From a virus, in IMG/VR virus record IMGVR_UViG_3300010391_000058, positions 19,490 to 83,489 of that record: DNA of 64,000 nt. One strand, written 5' to 3'. The position numbers and the translations under genes were made by a program. Shown here piece after piece: positions 48,787 through 57,591 of this stretch. Within the stretch, counting starts at the first letter, position 1, and each line of letters starts with the position of its first letter. The notes beneath the pieces are model-generated. The model did not search any database. It was not told the DNA's origin and was given only the letters and a program-made list of their open reading frames with translations.

Positions 48787-49876
48787 ATTGGCTGAGTGCA
48801 AGCCTGGAAGCCTTCAGTGCTGCAGCAATTACCTGATGCATGTCATAGTACCGATATGAGGCAAGGCGGCCCCCGAATATTATGTTTTCCTCCAGCTGGG
48901 CAAGGTCATTATAAGCCTTAAATTTACGGCTGTTTTTCATATCGTTAACCGGGTAATATTGTTCCATTCCCCGGCTCCAGGCTTGCGGAAATTCGTATGT
49001 AACAACGGTGGCAGGGGAGACGGTATTTTCAAAATGCTTATGTTCTATGGATCTTGTATAAGGTTCCAGGTGGCTGGTGTAATTCATTACAGCACAACCC
49101 TGGAAGTTTTCTACAGGCTTAACCATGGTATCAAAGCGAAGTGACCTGTATTCAAGATCACCGAATTGGTAGCTGTAGAATTGATCCAGGGGCCCGGTGT
49201 ACACAATCTTGCGGGCAATATTTTTCCAGTGCTCAGTATTGGTAAAATAATCAATCTTTAGAATCAGATCAACACCGGAAAGCAGGCCCTTAATGAGCGG
49301 GTTATAGCCTCCAATTGGGATCCCCTGGTAACGATCATTAAAGTAGTTGTTATTGAAAGTGAATCGAACCGGGAGGCGCTTAATGATGAAGGCGGGGAGC
49401 TCAGAACATTGCCGGCCCCATTGTTTTTCCGTGTATTCCTTTATGAGACGGTTATATATGTCATAGCCAACTAATTTCAAGGCCTGTTGTTCCAGGTTAG
49501 CAGGGATACCAGCAAATGATTGCATTAGAATTCTTTGCTTTGCGGCTGCCGGATCAGTGATACCCCAAATCTGGTAAAAGGTATTCATGTTGAAAGGCAG
49601 GTTATAAAGCTTTCCCCCGGTGGTAGCCATTACGGTATGAATGTAGTTATTGAATGAGACGAACTGGTTAACGAATTTCCAGATCGTTTCATCATTGGTG
49701 TGGAAGATATGAGCGCCATGCATGTGTACGTTGATCCCTTCTATATTTTCGCAGGCAATGTTTCCACCGGCCACGGATCGTTTATCAATTACCAGGCAGG
49801 ATTTACCAGCTTGTTTTGCCTGATGAGCAAAAACAGAACCGAAAAGGCCGGAGCCAACTATTAAAAAATCGTACAT
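48785..49876 (-). CDS. glf: UDP-galactopyranose mutase
   Basis: 363 aa, full length for the family. FAD-binding DFLIVGSGLFGSVFA at the N-terminus, GGNIACENIEGINVHMHGAHIFHT, YTEKQWG and RFTFNNNYFNDRYQGIPIGG are Glf hallmarks. Converts UDP-galactopyranose to UDP-galactofuranose for surface glycans. On the opposite strand to nearly all phage genes, with the cargo block beyond it, so it looks like an acquired moron that could alter host surface sugars. Confidence 0.93.
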   Translation of the reverse strand: MYDFLIVGSGLFGSVFAHQAKQAGKSCLVIDKRSVAGGNIACENIEGINVHMHGAHIFHTNDETIWKFVNQFVSFNNYIHTVMATTGGKLYNLPFNMNTFYQIWGITDPAAAKQRILMQSFAGIPANLEQQALKLVGYDIYNRLIKEYTEKQWGRQCSELPAFIIKRLPVRFTFNNNYFNDRYQGIPIGGYNPLIKGLLSGVDLILKIDYFTNTEHWKNIARKIVYTGPLDQFYSYQFGDLEYRSLRFDTMVKPVENFQGCAVMNYTSHLEPYTRSIEHKHFENTVSPATVVTYEFPQAWSRGMEQYYPVNDMKNSRKFKAYNDLAQLEENIIFGGRLASYRYYDMHQVIAAALKASRLALSQ

Positions 49877-49882
49877 AAAAAT

Positions 49883-49912
49883 TTTGTGGGTGAATTCAAA
49901 ACACTACATTTA
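49883..49912 (+). promoter_or_regulatory. Bacteroidetes-type promoter
   Basis: TTTG (49883-49886), 18 nt, TACATTTA (49905-49912), in the divergent gap between glf and the gene at 49991. It would drive the rightward cargo and packaging genes. Confidence 0.55.
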
Positions 49913-49990
49913 CGGGAGAAATGTAATTGTAATCGGGTGAAAAGATAGTGATAACGGGTAATTAGCACAAATTTTTTAAACATAAACCGC

Positions 49991-50263
49991 ATGAAAAATA
50001 AAAAACATTACCCGATAGCCTTGTATAAGGGCCGTGGTAAGCAGCCCTTCTATTGGGTAAAGACAATGGTTAAAAATGGCAGGCAGATATCCAAATCTTC
50101 CGAAAACTATTTGACCAAACAAAAAGCCCTGCAGGGGTTGGCAGCTGATGTGAAAATAACATTTGCAGCTATGAGCCTTGCACCTAATGTAAGCCTTGTG
50201 TACCAGGATTGCACAAATAAAATATCTACAGCGGAGGTATTATTTATTAAAGTGGCTGGTTAA
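49991..50263 (+). CDS. Small basic protein
   Basis: 90 aa. HYPIALYKGRGKQPFYWVKT, MVKNGRQISKSSENYLTKQK resembles small DUF1508/YegP-like domains. The last base overlaps the next gene. Role unknown. Confidence 0.55.
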   Translation: MKNKKHYPIALYKGRGKQPFYWVKTMVKNGRQISKSSENYLTKQKALQGLAADVKITFAAMSLAPNVSLVYQDCTNKISTAEVLFIKVAG

Positions 50264-51012
50264 TGGGCTTGTTATTAATATTATCGCAATCAAATAGCGG
50301 CAGTACATGGCTGTCCAGCTGTTTAAAGGATCAGTATAAATTATTCCCCAAAGAGTATTTTAATTCTATTTTAAACTATGAAATTCAGCAATATGCTGAT
50401 ACGATCCTTGGCAATGAACAGGAGTACTTCAATCTTGCTGTAAAGGCAAGTAAAAATTCATTTGAATACATGATGCGTTATACATGGTTAGCCCAAAACA
50501 CCTATAATGCAACAAAGGAAAATTACCTGGCATTCAATATACAGAATATAAAGCCATACTTCAAAGAGGTGGTGATGCTATTCAGATCAGTTAAGTATTG
50601 CTTCCCGCCTCAAAGGAGCCGGGTGAAGGTATGGTATAACCAGTGGTATCAATCGTTATTAGCCCATTCCAAGATATGCCCTGAGATAACAAAATTCAAT
50701 AATTGTATTATTCTTACTCATCAAAAAAAAGCTTTACTGGCCTGGCAGGTAGTTAGATGGCAGCTGGAGCTTGAAGCAGACAGGTTGTATATCCCGACAA
50801 TTGACTATGATCGTTTGATGAACTATAGTAAGGAAGAGATAGATTTTAATTATGGGAAGTGGCTTGATGCGGATAAGATCGTTGAAACCAGGAAGCCATG
50901 TACAGTGCCAACACCGGAGCAGCTTAAATTCACTGATGAGTGGAGTGAGGCGCTAATTTATTTTAAGGAAATTCAGCAGTTCCAAATAGTACAAAAACAA
51001 TGGATGTATTAA
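50263..51012 (+). CDS. Sulfotransferase-like P-loop protein
   Basis: 249 aa. The N-terminal ILSQSNSGSTWLSSCL (residues 6-21) corresponds to the 5'-phosphosulfate-binding loop of sulfotransferases (PxSGSTWL). Later MLFRSVKYCFPP could be the 3'-phosphate region. Suggests transfer of sulfate from PAPS to a glycan or other acceptor. Coupled to the methyltransferase gene by a 13-bp overlap. Confidence 0.65.
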   Translation: MGLLLILSQSNSGSTWLSSCLKDQYKLFPKEYFNSILNYEIQQYADTILGNEQEYFNLAVKASKNSFEYMMRYTWLAQNTYNATKENYLAFNIQNIKPYFKEVVMLFRSVKYCFPPQRSRVKVWYNQWYQSLLAHSKICPEITKFNNCIILTHQKKALLAWQVVRWQLELEADRLYIPTIDYDRLMNYSKEEIDFNYGKWLDADKIVETRKPCTVPTPEQLKFTDEWSEALIYFKEIQQFQIVQKQWMY

Positions 51013-51686
51013 GGCAATCAGTAGTTGAAGCGGTAAATAAGATCAAGGGCCTGCAGGTGCCTGGATCTTCAACCAGGGATGGCATTGCATATCAGCCATT
51101 ACCTGACTTCTTTGGCTTTAAATATATTGATTCTCAGAAAGGTGCCACTGTTAAAGATGTTTTGCGCCTGATCCAGCCGCTTATTCATAGTGGTAAAACC
51201 CTTCTTGATATCGGGGCAAACGTTGGCTATTATTCTTTTATGCTTACTGAGGATAAGGATATGACCTGCACGGTGATCGAAAAGGATCAAAACAACGTTG
51301 CTGTAATACAGGCTTTGAACGAAATGATGATTGCTACAAACCGGGCCCCGGTAAATATCAAAAGCATGCTGGTATCAGGCAAAGACAGGTTTGATTATAT
51401 ACTTATGCTCAATGTTCACCACTGGATAGAGAAAGAGCTTGGCATGGTTGGAACGATCAAATATATGACTGAGGTAGCCGGATGCTGCCAGGCCATGTTT
51501 TTTCAAACTGCACATCAACAAAGCAGATCATCATATAGAGTTGGTTATCTGAAGGATGAAAGAGATATTGAAAGGTATTTGAATGCATGTGGTTGGGAGT
51601 ATGTAATCAGGTTAGGGAATACACAACCAGAAGAGCCACGTTATTTATTTTATTGCCATCATGGTGAAAATAGTATTATAAGTTAA
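51000..51686 (+). CDS. FkbM-like SAM methyltransferase
   Basis: 228 aa. SAM motif TLLDIGANVGYYSFMLTEDK (about residues 66-85), then ILMLNVHHW, a class I methyltransferase of the FkbM/small-molecule type. With Glf and the sulfotransferase it fits sugar or surface modification. Substrate unknown. Confidence 0.7.
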   Translation: MDVLRQSVVEAVNKIKGLQVPGSSTRDGIAYQPLPDFFGFKYIDSQKGATVKDVLRLIQPLIHSGKTLLDIGANVGYYSFMLTEDKDMTCTVIEKDQNNVAVIQALNEMMIATNRAPVNIKSMLVSGKDRFDYILMLNVHHWIEKELGMVGTIKYMTEVAGCCQAMFFQTAHQQSRSSYRVGYLKDERDIERYLNACGWEYVIRLGNTQPEEPRYLFYCHHGENSIIS

Positions 51687-51693
51687 AAAGTTT

Positions 51694-52191
51694 ATGATAC
51701 CAGTATTTCAAACGAAGTTCGGCCCAAGAAACGGGAACTGCATGCAGGCAGTAGTAGCATCATTACTTGAATTACCATTGAGTGAAGTACCGGAATTCAG
51801 GGGAACAGAAAGTCAGGATGCATGGTTTGATAAGTACTGCGACTGTTTAAGGTCACATGGTTATGAGTATGATCAGATATTGAGTAATCCCCGTCAGTTA
51901 GGGGGTTATGGAGCTAACATGTTTGAAGAAATAAAAGATGGAAAGCACTCAGGGATAAAAGGAGATTTTTTTTATGCAAGCGTATATTCTCCAGGTCTTT
52001 TTGATCGGGTTCAGTATATCTGCAATCCCCTTTACAGAGGGCCTTTACGTGCGGTAGTAATTGACAGAGATTTTAATATCATTCATGACCCACATCCGCA
52101 TTATCAAGGTGTAAAGCAGTATCCATTGCATGAAAGGATTGAGTACAATGGTGTAATCGGAGTTGATATTTTCAAACCAATAATAAAGTAA
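51694..52191 (+). CDS. C39-like papain-fold protein
   Basis: 165 aa. GNCMQAVVASLLELPLSEVPEF carries a candidate catalytic Cys; a later His-Asp (NIIHDPHPHYQG) could complete a C39/papain-like triad. Small phage proteins of this type are common and their substrates unknown. Possibly a peptidase or amidase. Confidence 0.6.
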   Translation: MIPVFQTKFGPRNGNCMQAVVASLLELPLSEVPEFRGTESQDAWFDKYCDCLRSHGYEYDQILSNPRQLGGYGANMFEEIKDGKHSGIKGDFFYASVYSPGLFDRVQYICNPLYRGPLRAVVIDRDFNIIHDPHPHYQGVKQYPLHERIEYNGVIGVDIFKPIIK

Positions 52192-52200
52192 AAATATTTT

Positions 52201-53193
52201 ATGAATAGAATATACACAACCTGCAACGGGCACACAGTTGACCTTCTGAATAACGAAAGAATTTATGAATGTACTAATTCCCCGGTGGCATATAAGATCA
52301 GGCTGAAGGGTGGTGAATTACTTGAAGTGTATCACCGTGATTATACATTAGAAAAGCTATGCTTGACCGAAATAAAAAGGCAGTGGGATGAGGCGCTAAA
52401 AAGCAAAGCGGTAAATTTAGGTGGAACCGGTGGTGAAGATATACCACCCGGCAGCTGGAGAGATCAGAAGCAAAAGGAGTTCATCAAAAAAATGAATGAT
52501 GATTTTGAAAAGATATGGGTGATGGAGGGGGAGGCCCTGGCAAATTATTTAAAAGACTTACCAGCCGGGCAAACTACTTTCCGGGGGTTTTTCCGGCCTG
52601 CAAGGGAAAGCGGGAAGGAATATGAGCAACAAAGAATTAAGGACACAATAGATCAAATCAATGTTGTTTTTGGTGAGGCGAATAAAGTAATTGATGAGTT
52701 CCTGCGGGCAAAAAAAGAATTTGAAAAAACAAAGCGCATCAACTATTCATTTGACTTCAATAGTATTGGTCTAGCCAATAAACTAAAAAACTTTAATCAG
52801 GAAAAGCCGAAGAGCCTGGAGCAGCTGCGTGAAGATCTGAAACAGGCAATAAAAGAACGTGATGCATTTGAGAACCATTCTCAGCATAGGTATTATCCGC
52901 TTTCACTAAACAGCTTAAATAAGAAAATTTCAGATATCACTGATGAAATAAAAAAGATGGAGCCCCGGAAAAGGCTTTTACGGATAAGGTGTAATGAGAA
53001 TGCAGGGCCTTCTTACCGGTATAAATGGATAGTGATGCGGGAAGATTTTACGGAGGAACTAGCGGAAAGCGTTGAAATAAAGGTGCCTACCTTTACGACA
53101 TTCGAAAAACTGCCTGATGGAATAGAAAAAGCACATATCAGCATGTACTATATTAATCTTCAATGGATTGATAGAAAATTAATCGTATCTTAG
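52201..53193 (+). CDS. Coiled-coil protein upstream of terminase
   Basis: 330 aa. The N-terminal part (HTVDLLNNERIYECTNSPVA) is globular, residues about 140-250 are charged coiled coil (DEFLRAKKEFEKTKRI; REDLKQAIKERDAFENH), and the C-terminus is beta-rich. A Shine-Dalgarno-like AGGAGG follows its stop, before the small terminase. Packaging or head-assembly role possible; unknown. Confidence 0.55.
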   Translation: MNRIYTTCNGHTVDLLNNERIYECTNSPVAYKIRLKGGELLEVYHRDYTLEKLCLTEIKRQWDEALKSKAVNLGGTGGEDIPPGSWRDQKQKEFIKKMNDDFEKIWVMEGEALANYLKDLPAGQTTFRGFFRPARESGKEYEQQRIKDTIDQINVVFGEANKVIDEFLRAKKEFEKTKRINYSFDFNSIGLANKLKNFNQEKPKSLEQLREDLKQAIKERDAFENHSQHRYYPLSLNSLNKKISDITDEIKKMEPRKRLLRIRCNENAGPSYRYKWIVMREDFTEELAESVEIKVPTFTTFEKLPDGIEKAHISMYYINLQWIDRKLIVS

Positions 53194-53204
53194 GAGGTAA
53201 ATAA

Positions 53205-53693
53205 ATGACTGAAGTAGATAAAAATATCAGCACAAACCCGCAAAATGCGGGTGGATCACGGGAAAAAACTTATGATGTTGGTCATGCAAAGCCTCCTGTA
53301 CAGCATCAATTTTCATCAACAAACCAGCCTGATCCTTCAAAATCAGCGGAGACAAAAAGGCGAAAAAGATTTACCAGAGAAACGCTAAAAGAGCTGCTGA
53401 ACAGGCGATATACATTTGATGATGCTAGTCAGGTAAAAGCTCAGCTGGTAAAAGCGTATGGTGAAAAGGCAGTTATGAAAATGACGGTCATGGAAATTGC
53501 TACGATCATGCAGATGCATAAGGCAATAATTAAAGGTGATACTCAGGCTTTTAATTCATTAATGGTCAATACATTTGGACAGCCAAAACAACCACTGGAA
53601 CATTCAGGGCCCGGTGGTGCCCCGATTCAGCATGCTCAAACGATCACTCAGGTCATTATAAATAATCCACATAAGAAAAAACCTACCGAATAA
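53205..53693 (+). CDS. Terminase small subunit-like (DUF5681-type)
   Basis: 162 aa. A flexible N-terminus, basic SAETKRRKRFTRETLKELLN, then helical IATIMQMHKAIIKGDTQAFNSL ending FGQPKQPLEHSGPGG, the layout of DUF5681/small terminase proteins. It would recognise packaging DNA. Eight bases before the large subunit; its AGGAGG (53193-53198) is one of few strong ribosome binding sites here. Confidence 0.7.
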   Translation: MTEVDKNISTNPQNAGGSREKTYDVGHAKPPVQHQFSSTNQPDPSKSAETKRRKRFTRETLKELLNRRYTFDDASQVKAQLVKAYGEKAVMKMTVMEIATIMQMHKAIIKGDTQAFNSLMVNTFGQPKQPLEHSGPGGAPIQHAQTITQVIINNPHKKKPTE

Positions 53694-53701
53694 TAACATG
53701 T

Positions 53702-55366
53702 ATGCAGGATGTGATCATAAATCAAAAGATGGTAGAGCCCTCATGTCCTCAGTTTGATATCATTACAAGCCCTCAGCAAGTAAATCTGTTCATGGCCGGG
53801 CAGGGATCAGGAAAAACCTTTGTTGGCGGGGTTGTTTCCGGCAGATTGATTACCAGGTTCCCTAAAGTGCATGGCTTCATTGGTGCCAATACTCATCTTC
53901 AGCTATCAGATTCAACACTATTCCGGATCAGGAAGGTATGGAAGGAAGATTTTGCCTGGACTGAATGGAGTAAGGACAACCCGAATGGATGCTATGTAGT
54001 GAACATACAGCCCCCGGCCCATTTCAATACCGATGATCATGAATACACGACTTACCGGGGAAAGATATGCTTCAGTTGGGGTACTGTAGTGTTCATGGGT
54101 AGCCTTGCGAATTACGAAGCTCATGAAGGAAAAGAATTTGCCTGGGCTATCCTGGATGAGACAAAGGACACTAAAGAAGAGGCGGTGAAGGAAGTAATAA
54201 CCGGCAGGCTTCGTGAACAGGGGGTGTACCTGGATGAAGATGATGAATTTGCGGATAAGGAAACTTTGTCAGTGGATGCTGAAGGCAATATCACTGAGAG
54301 GAAAATAAACAGGCCCTTCAACCCTTTATATATTCTAACATCCCCGGCAAAGGTTCAGTGGATTAATGAATGGTTTAACCTGGATGAGCATACAAAAGAA
54401 ATCACTGAATCAATTTATAGTAAGGATACATACTTTTTAAAAGATATTGGCAATAAGCGTGTAACGATCAGCTCAGTATATCACAATGAGCATAACCTAC
54501 CTTCCACCTTCATCCCAAACCAGCTGATGAACCTGCATTCGGGCCTGCAGGATATGTTGATATATGGAAATCCTTTCAGCAATACCGGGGGAGAGTTTTA
54601 TAAGTGTTTCCAGCGAACAAAGAACGTGATCAATGTAAGAAAGCTACTGGTTAATATCGCAAAGGATAATGAACCGGAAAACCTTCAGCCTATTTTCGAT
54701 GATGTGGAAGGCAACCGGGCTTATTGTAAGAGTTTGGCGCTGCATATTTCCTTTGACTTCAACGTAAATCCGTACATGACCTGCACAATATGGCAGATAA
54801 AAGGAAAGCTTGCAGTGCAGATAGATGAGATCTGTTTACCAAACCCCCGCAATACAACGGTTGATGTATGTAGGGAATTTATTCGAAGATACCAGGGGCA
54901 TACTGCTGGCCTTCTAATTTACGGTGATCCATCCGGCAGGCATGAAGATACCAGGACAGAAAAAGGCTTTAATGATTTTACAGTAATTGTAAAGGCCCTG
55001 GTACAGTTCAGGCCTGCATTAAGAATAATGAGTGTGGCCCCGGCAGTAGTTATGAGAGGCAATTTTATAAATACAATATTTGAAAAAGGGTATGAAGGGA
55101 TACAGATATTCATTCATGAGAAGTGCCCGAAGTCAATAGATGATTTTGTTTATCTGAAGGAGGCCAGTGATGCTACAAAGCTTAAAGAGAAAGTAAAAAA
55201 TCCAGATACCAACGTGACTTATGAGAAGTTCGGACATACCAGTGATTCGGCAGATTATTTCCTTTGTGTTGCATTCTCCACAGAGTTCAATAAGTACAAA
55301 AGCGGTGGAACAGCCAGCATGCCGGCATCAAGTGGTAAGACTGCTCCATCAAAGAATACTTACTAA
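53702..55366 (+). CDS. terL: Terminase large subunit
   Basis: 554 aa. ATPase: Walker A GQGSGKT (33-39), Walker B AILDE (149-153). Nuclease: SFDFNVNP (Asp352), YGDPSG (Asp409), and a late DSADY. The ATP-driven motor that packages and cuts phage DNA. Marks the start of the virion structural region. Confidence 0.93.
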   Translation: MQDVIINQKMVEPSCPQFDIITSPQQVNLFMAGQGSGKTFVGGVVSGRLITRFPKVHGFIGANTHLQLSDSTLFRIRKVWKEDFAWTEWSKDNPNGCYVVNIQPPAHFNTDDHEYTTYRGKICFSWGTVVFMGSLANYEAHEGKEFAWAILDETKDTKEEAVKEVITGRLREQGVYLDEDDEFADKETLSVDAEGNITERKINRPFNPLYILTSPAKVQWINEWFNLDEHTKEITESIYSKDTYFLKDIGNKRVTISSVYHNEHNLPSTFIPNQLMNLHSGLQDMLIYGNPFSNTGGEFYKCFQRTKNVINVRKLLVNIAKDNEPENLQPIFDDVEGNRAYCKSLALHISFDFNVNPYMTCTIWQIKGKLAVQIDEICLPNPRNTTVDVCREFIRRYQGHTAGLLIYGDPSGRHEDTRTEKGFNDFTVIVKALVQFRPALRIMSVAPAVVMRGNFINTIFEKGYEGIQIFIHEKCPKSIDDFVYLKEASDATKLKEKVKNPDTNVTYEKFGHTSDSADYFLCVAFSTEFNKYKSGGTASMPASSGKTAPSKNTY

Positions 55367-55425
55367 AGTGGCACACTTTTTTACCTGATATCAGAAAACC
55401 ATTATATTTACTCAAACTTTTATGC

Positions 55426-55974
55426 ATGGCTGCAACGTTTGATTGACAAGAAGATACCGGTACTGCCACCGGATCGCCTGCAAAGGGAACAACCAGGACA
55501 ACAGGTGTAACAGATGTTAACTGGAAAAACAGCGGTGTTCAAGGTGATGCATATAGCTCATTCCCGATATCTGCCGGCAACAATTCATTTGAGAAGTGGC
55601 AGTTTGGTAAATTCACCGGAACATTCAACCAGATATTAGGCGGCTTGTTTGCACATACAGCAACAGCATTTGGAACCGGGCTTACATTGAAAGGCCCTCC
55701 AGCGTGTACCGGTGATGGAGACAGGTTGCTTTATACCACTCCTTCAGCAACAACGAATGCGAACCTTACAAACAATATGACTTCAGTCATTGCGATAGGT
55801 TCAGGTGTTGCAGTATTTTTCAGTGCCACCGGCCCTGAAGCAACTGGTAAGGCAGCTTCAACAACTTCAAACCCCGGATATACAAACTTTTTGACAACGC
55901 AATTACAGACCACAACGCCTGCTGCAGGTGATACGGCAACTGTAACTTTAACTTTGGAGTATCAGGAGAATTAA
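55426..55974 (+). CDS. Structural protein gene with in-frame TGA
   Basis: ATG at 55426 opens MAATFD, then TGA at 55444-55446, then uninterrupted coding sequence QEDTGTATGSPAKGTTRTTG ... to TAA at 55974 (182 codons plus stop). The downstream part (WKNSGVQGDAYSSFPISAGN; EKWQFGKFTGTFNQILGG; TTPSATTNANLTNNMTS) is clearly one protein, and a Trp would fit at the TGA. Without readthrough no good start exists before about 55645. A TGG-to-TGA change, sequence error or programmed readthrough are alternatives. Likely a virion protein given its place. Confidence 0.7.
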
Positions 55975-55984
55975 AACTTTCTTT

Positions 55985-56206
55985 ATGGCAACAGAAACAT
56001 TAATTTGCGAATGCGGTGATGATAAGAATCACGTGCAGTATGTTGATAAGAACAAAGACACCGTTATAACGTGTACAGTATGTGAAATGTTTTTAAAGCA
56101 AAAAGATAAGCAGCCTGGCATTCCTGAAACAACACTTGATGCAGTGAAAGAAGCAAAAAAAGTAAAAGAAGTCGGCGCTGACAAGATCAAGGAAGCAACT
56201 GAGTAG
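55985..56206 (+). CDS. Zinc-ribbon small protein
   Basis: 73 aa. LICECGDDKNHVQYVD and CTVCEMFLK give four Cys for one zinc. C-terminal Lys/Val helix. In the structural region; function unknown. Confidence 0.55.
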   Translation: MATETLICECGDDKNHVQYVDKNKDTVITCTVCEMFLKQKDKQPGIPETTLDAVKEAKKVKEVGADKIKEATE

Positions 56207-56233
56207 CTATTATTAACCAGATAGGGCAATACA

Positions 56234-56680
56234 ATGCCCGAAACGCAATACAATGCAATGTCTGAACCTCTAAAATACCTCTTCAAGGCCCTTTTCAAAG
56301 ATGGAAAGGGATACGAACAAAACCCCGATGATGTTTCCGTTAATGATCCCACTACATCATGCTATGCCGATATCAAGGATAAAGAGATAGAGCTATTCAT
56401 GCTCAGCGAAGGCGGTAAGTTCGATACAAATACATACCTGGTAAACTTAATTGACGGTCATTTTGAAATAAATGATATCGTTTTTTTCATGCATGATGAA
56501 AGATACCTAACTGATTACAAATTAATATACTTCAGGCGGGTAAGGGAATCAATACAGATGAATGCAGGAACCGGTGAATTAGATCGGAGTACCAGGAAGC
56601 GTGAAGTGACGTTTCGTTTTGGATGGGAGGCAAAAGATAAGGACGGAAATGTGTTTAAGCGAATAATGGAAATTGAGTAA
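56234..56680 (+). CDS. Hypothetical virion-region protein
   Basis: 148 aa. SEPLKYLFKALFKDGKGYEQ, FDTNTYLVNLIDGHFEINDI, RKREVTFRFGWEAKDKDGN. Beta-rich, possibly a head-tail or tail-assembly protein. No family assigned. Confidence 0.6.
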   Translation: MPETQYNAMSEPLKYLFKALFKDGKGYEQNPDDVSVNDPTTSCYADIKDKEIELFMLSEGGKFDTNTYLVNLIDGHFEINDIVFFMHDERYLTDYKLIYFRRVRESIQMNAGTGELDRSTRKREVTFRFGWEAKDKDGNVFKRIMEIE

Positions 56681-56709
56681 TATATCAATCCTAACATAAA
56701 CCCATTAAC

Positions 56710-57591
56710 ATGAAAAAGATTCTCATCTCAGTTTTGTTACTTGTTTTTTTTACAAGCATAAATTCTCAACCAGCCAAAAATCCTTTGGACAGCATTAAAG
56801 CACTTGCTGGTGGAAACCTTTATCAGTACCCGCATGATAAGCCTCCCCGATTTGTAGGAACATTTATTTCTAAAGACAATAATGGGAACATTATTATTGG
56901 GCAAAATCCTACGCTTACAGGTATCACTGTAGATAATTTTATCTATTCGCATGATGCTATAATAGACAACTCTCTCAATAATACTTCGTTTGCCAATCAT
57001 ATTAAAATGTATTCTGTTAGAGGTACATTTTCTGACGGTGCAGATCACCACCTATTAGAAGGCGGGAATTATTCTACTACACTAGGTGATGGTAATTGGC
57101 AAGGCGGGTATGCTGGATATGTTGATGGATCAGGTTGTGAGAACTATGTTACTTACGGAAGAATTGGTGGGCTTATAAGTCGAAATGGTAGAAAGCTATT
57201 TCCTAATGAATTTTCCAATTCGGATATTTATGGGCTTGCAATGGTCAATGAAGGAAATGATAATTTTTCCAGAGGAAAGCAAATAACCACAAGGGGCAAT
57301 AATATTTACGTTTTGGGGTATGGCCCAACCACAGTAACAGAACCGGGATTTCATATCATTTTTGGAACTGAAAAATTTGGTGTGCTTACTGATGGCAGAG
57401 TACGAATAAATGGAATTACCTATACTTTTCCACCACCGGGGCCAGTTACCCCCGGATCGGTACTTACTAATGATGGAAACGGAAATTTGCAATGGACTGT
57501 TCCGGCTGCAGCCCCGCAAATAAAAAGTTTCATGATATACGATACGATGGGTAATATAAGGATTGCTGTACCTGTACCAAAAACTTTCTAA
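56710..57591 (+). CDS. Secreted fibre-like protein
   Basis: 293 aa. A clear signal peptide (KKILISVLLLVFFTSINSQP) is followed by a Gly/Asn-rich beta region (ITVDNFIYSHDAIID; RGTFSDGADHHLLEGGNYST) like tail-fibre or trimeric-adhesin modules, ending PQIKSFMIYDTMGNIRIAVP. A signal peptide is unexpected on a virion fibre; the protein may act at the host surface. The last A of its TAA stop is the A of the next ATG. Confidence 0.65.
   Translation: MKKILISVLLLVFFTSINSQPAKNPLDSIKALAGGNLYQYPHDKPPRFVGTFISKDNNGNIIIGQNPTLTGITVDNFIYSHDAIIDNSLNNTSFANHIKMYSVRGTFSDGADHHLLEGGNYSTTLGDGNWQGGYAGYVDGSGCENYVTYGRIGGLISRNGRKLFPNEFSNSDIYGLAMVNEGNDNFSRGKQITTRGNNIYVLGYGPTTVTEPGFHIIFGTEKFGVLTDGRVRINGITYTFPPPGPVTPGSVLTNDGNGNLQWTVPAAAPQIKSFMIYDTMGNIRIAVPVPKTF

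Noticed and set aside
32567-55974. Global reassignment of TAG or TGA (as in some crAss-like phages)
   Set aside because: Both codons end many well-supported genes in the window, and only one in-frame case of each was found.
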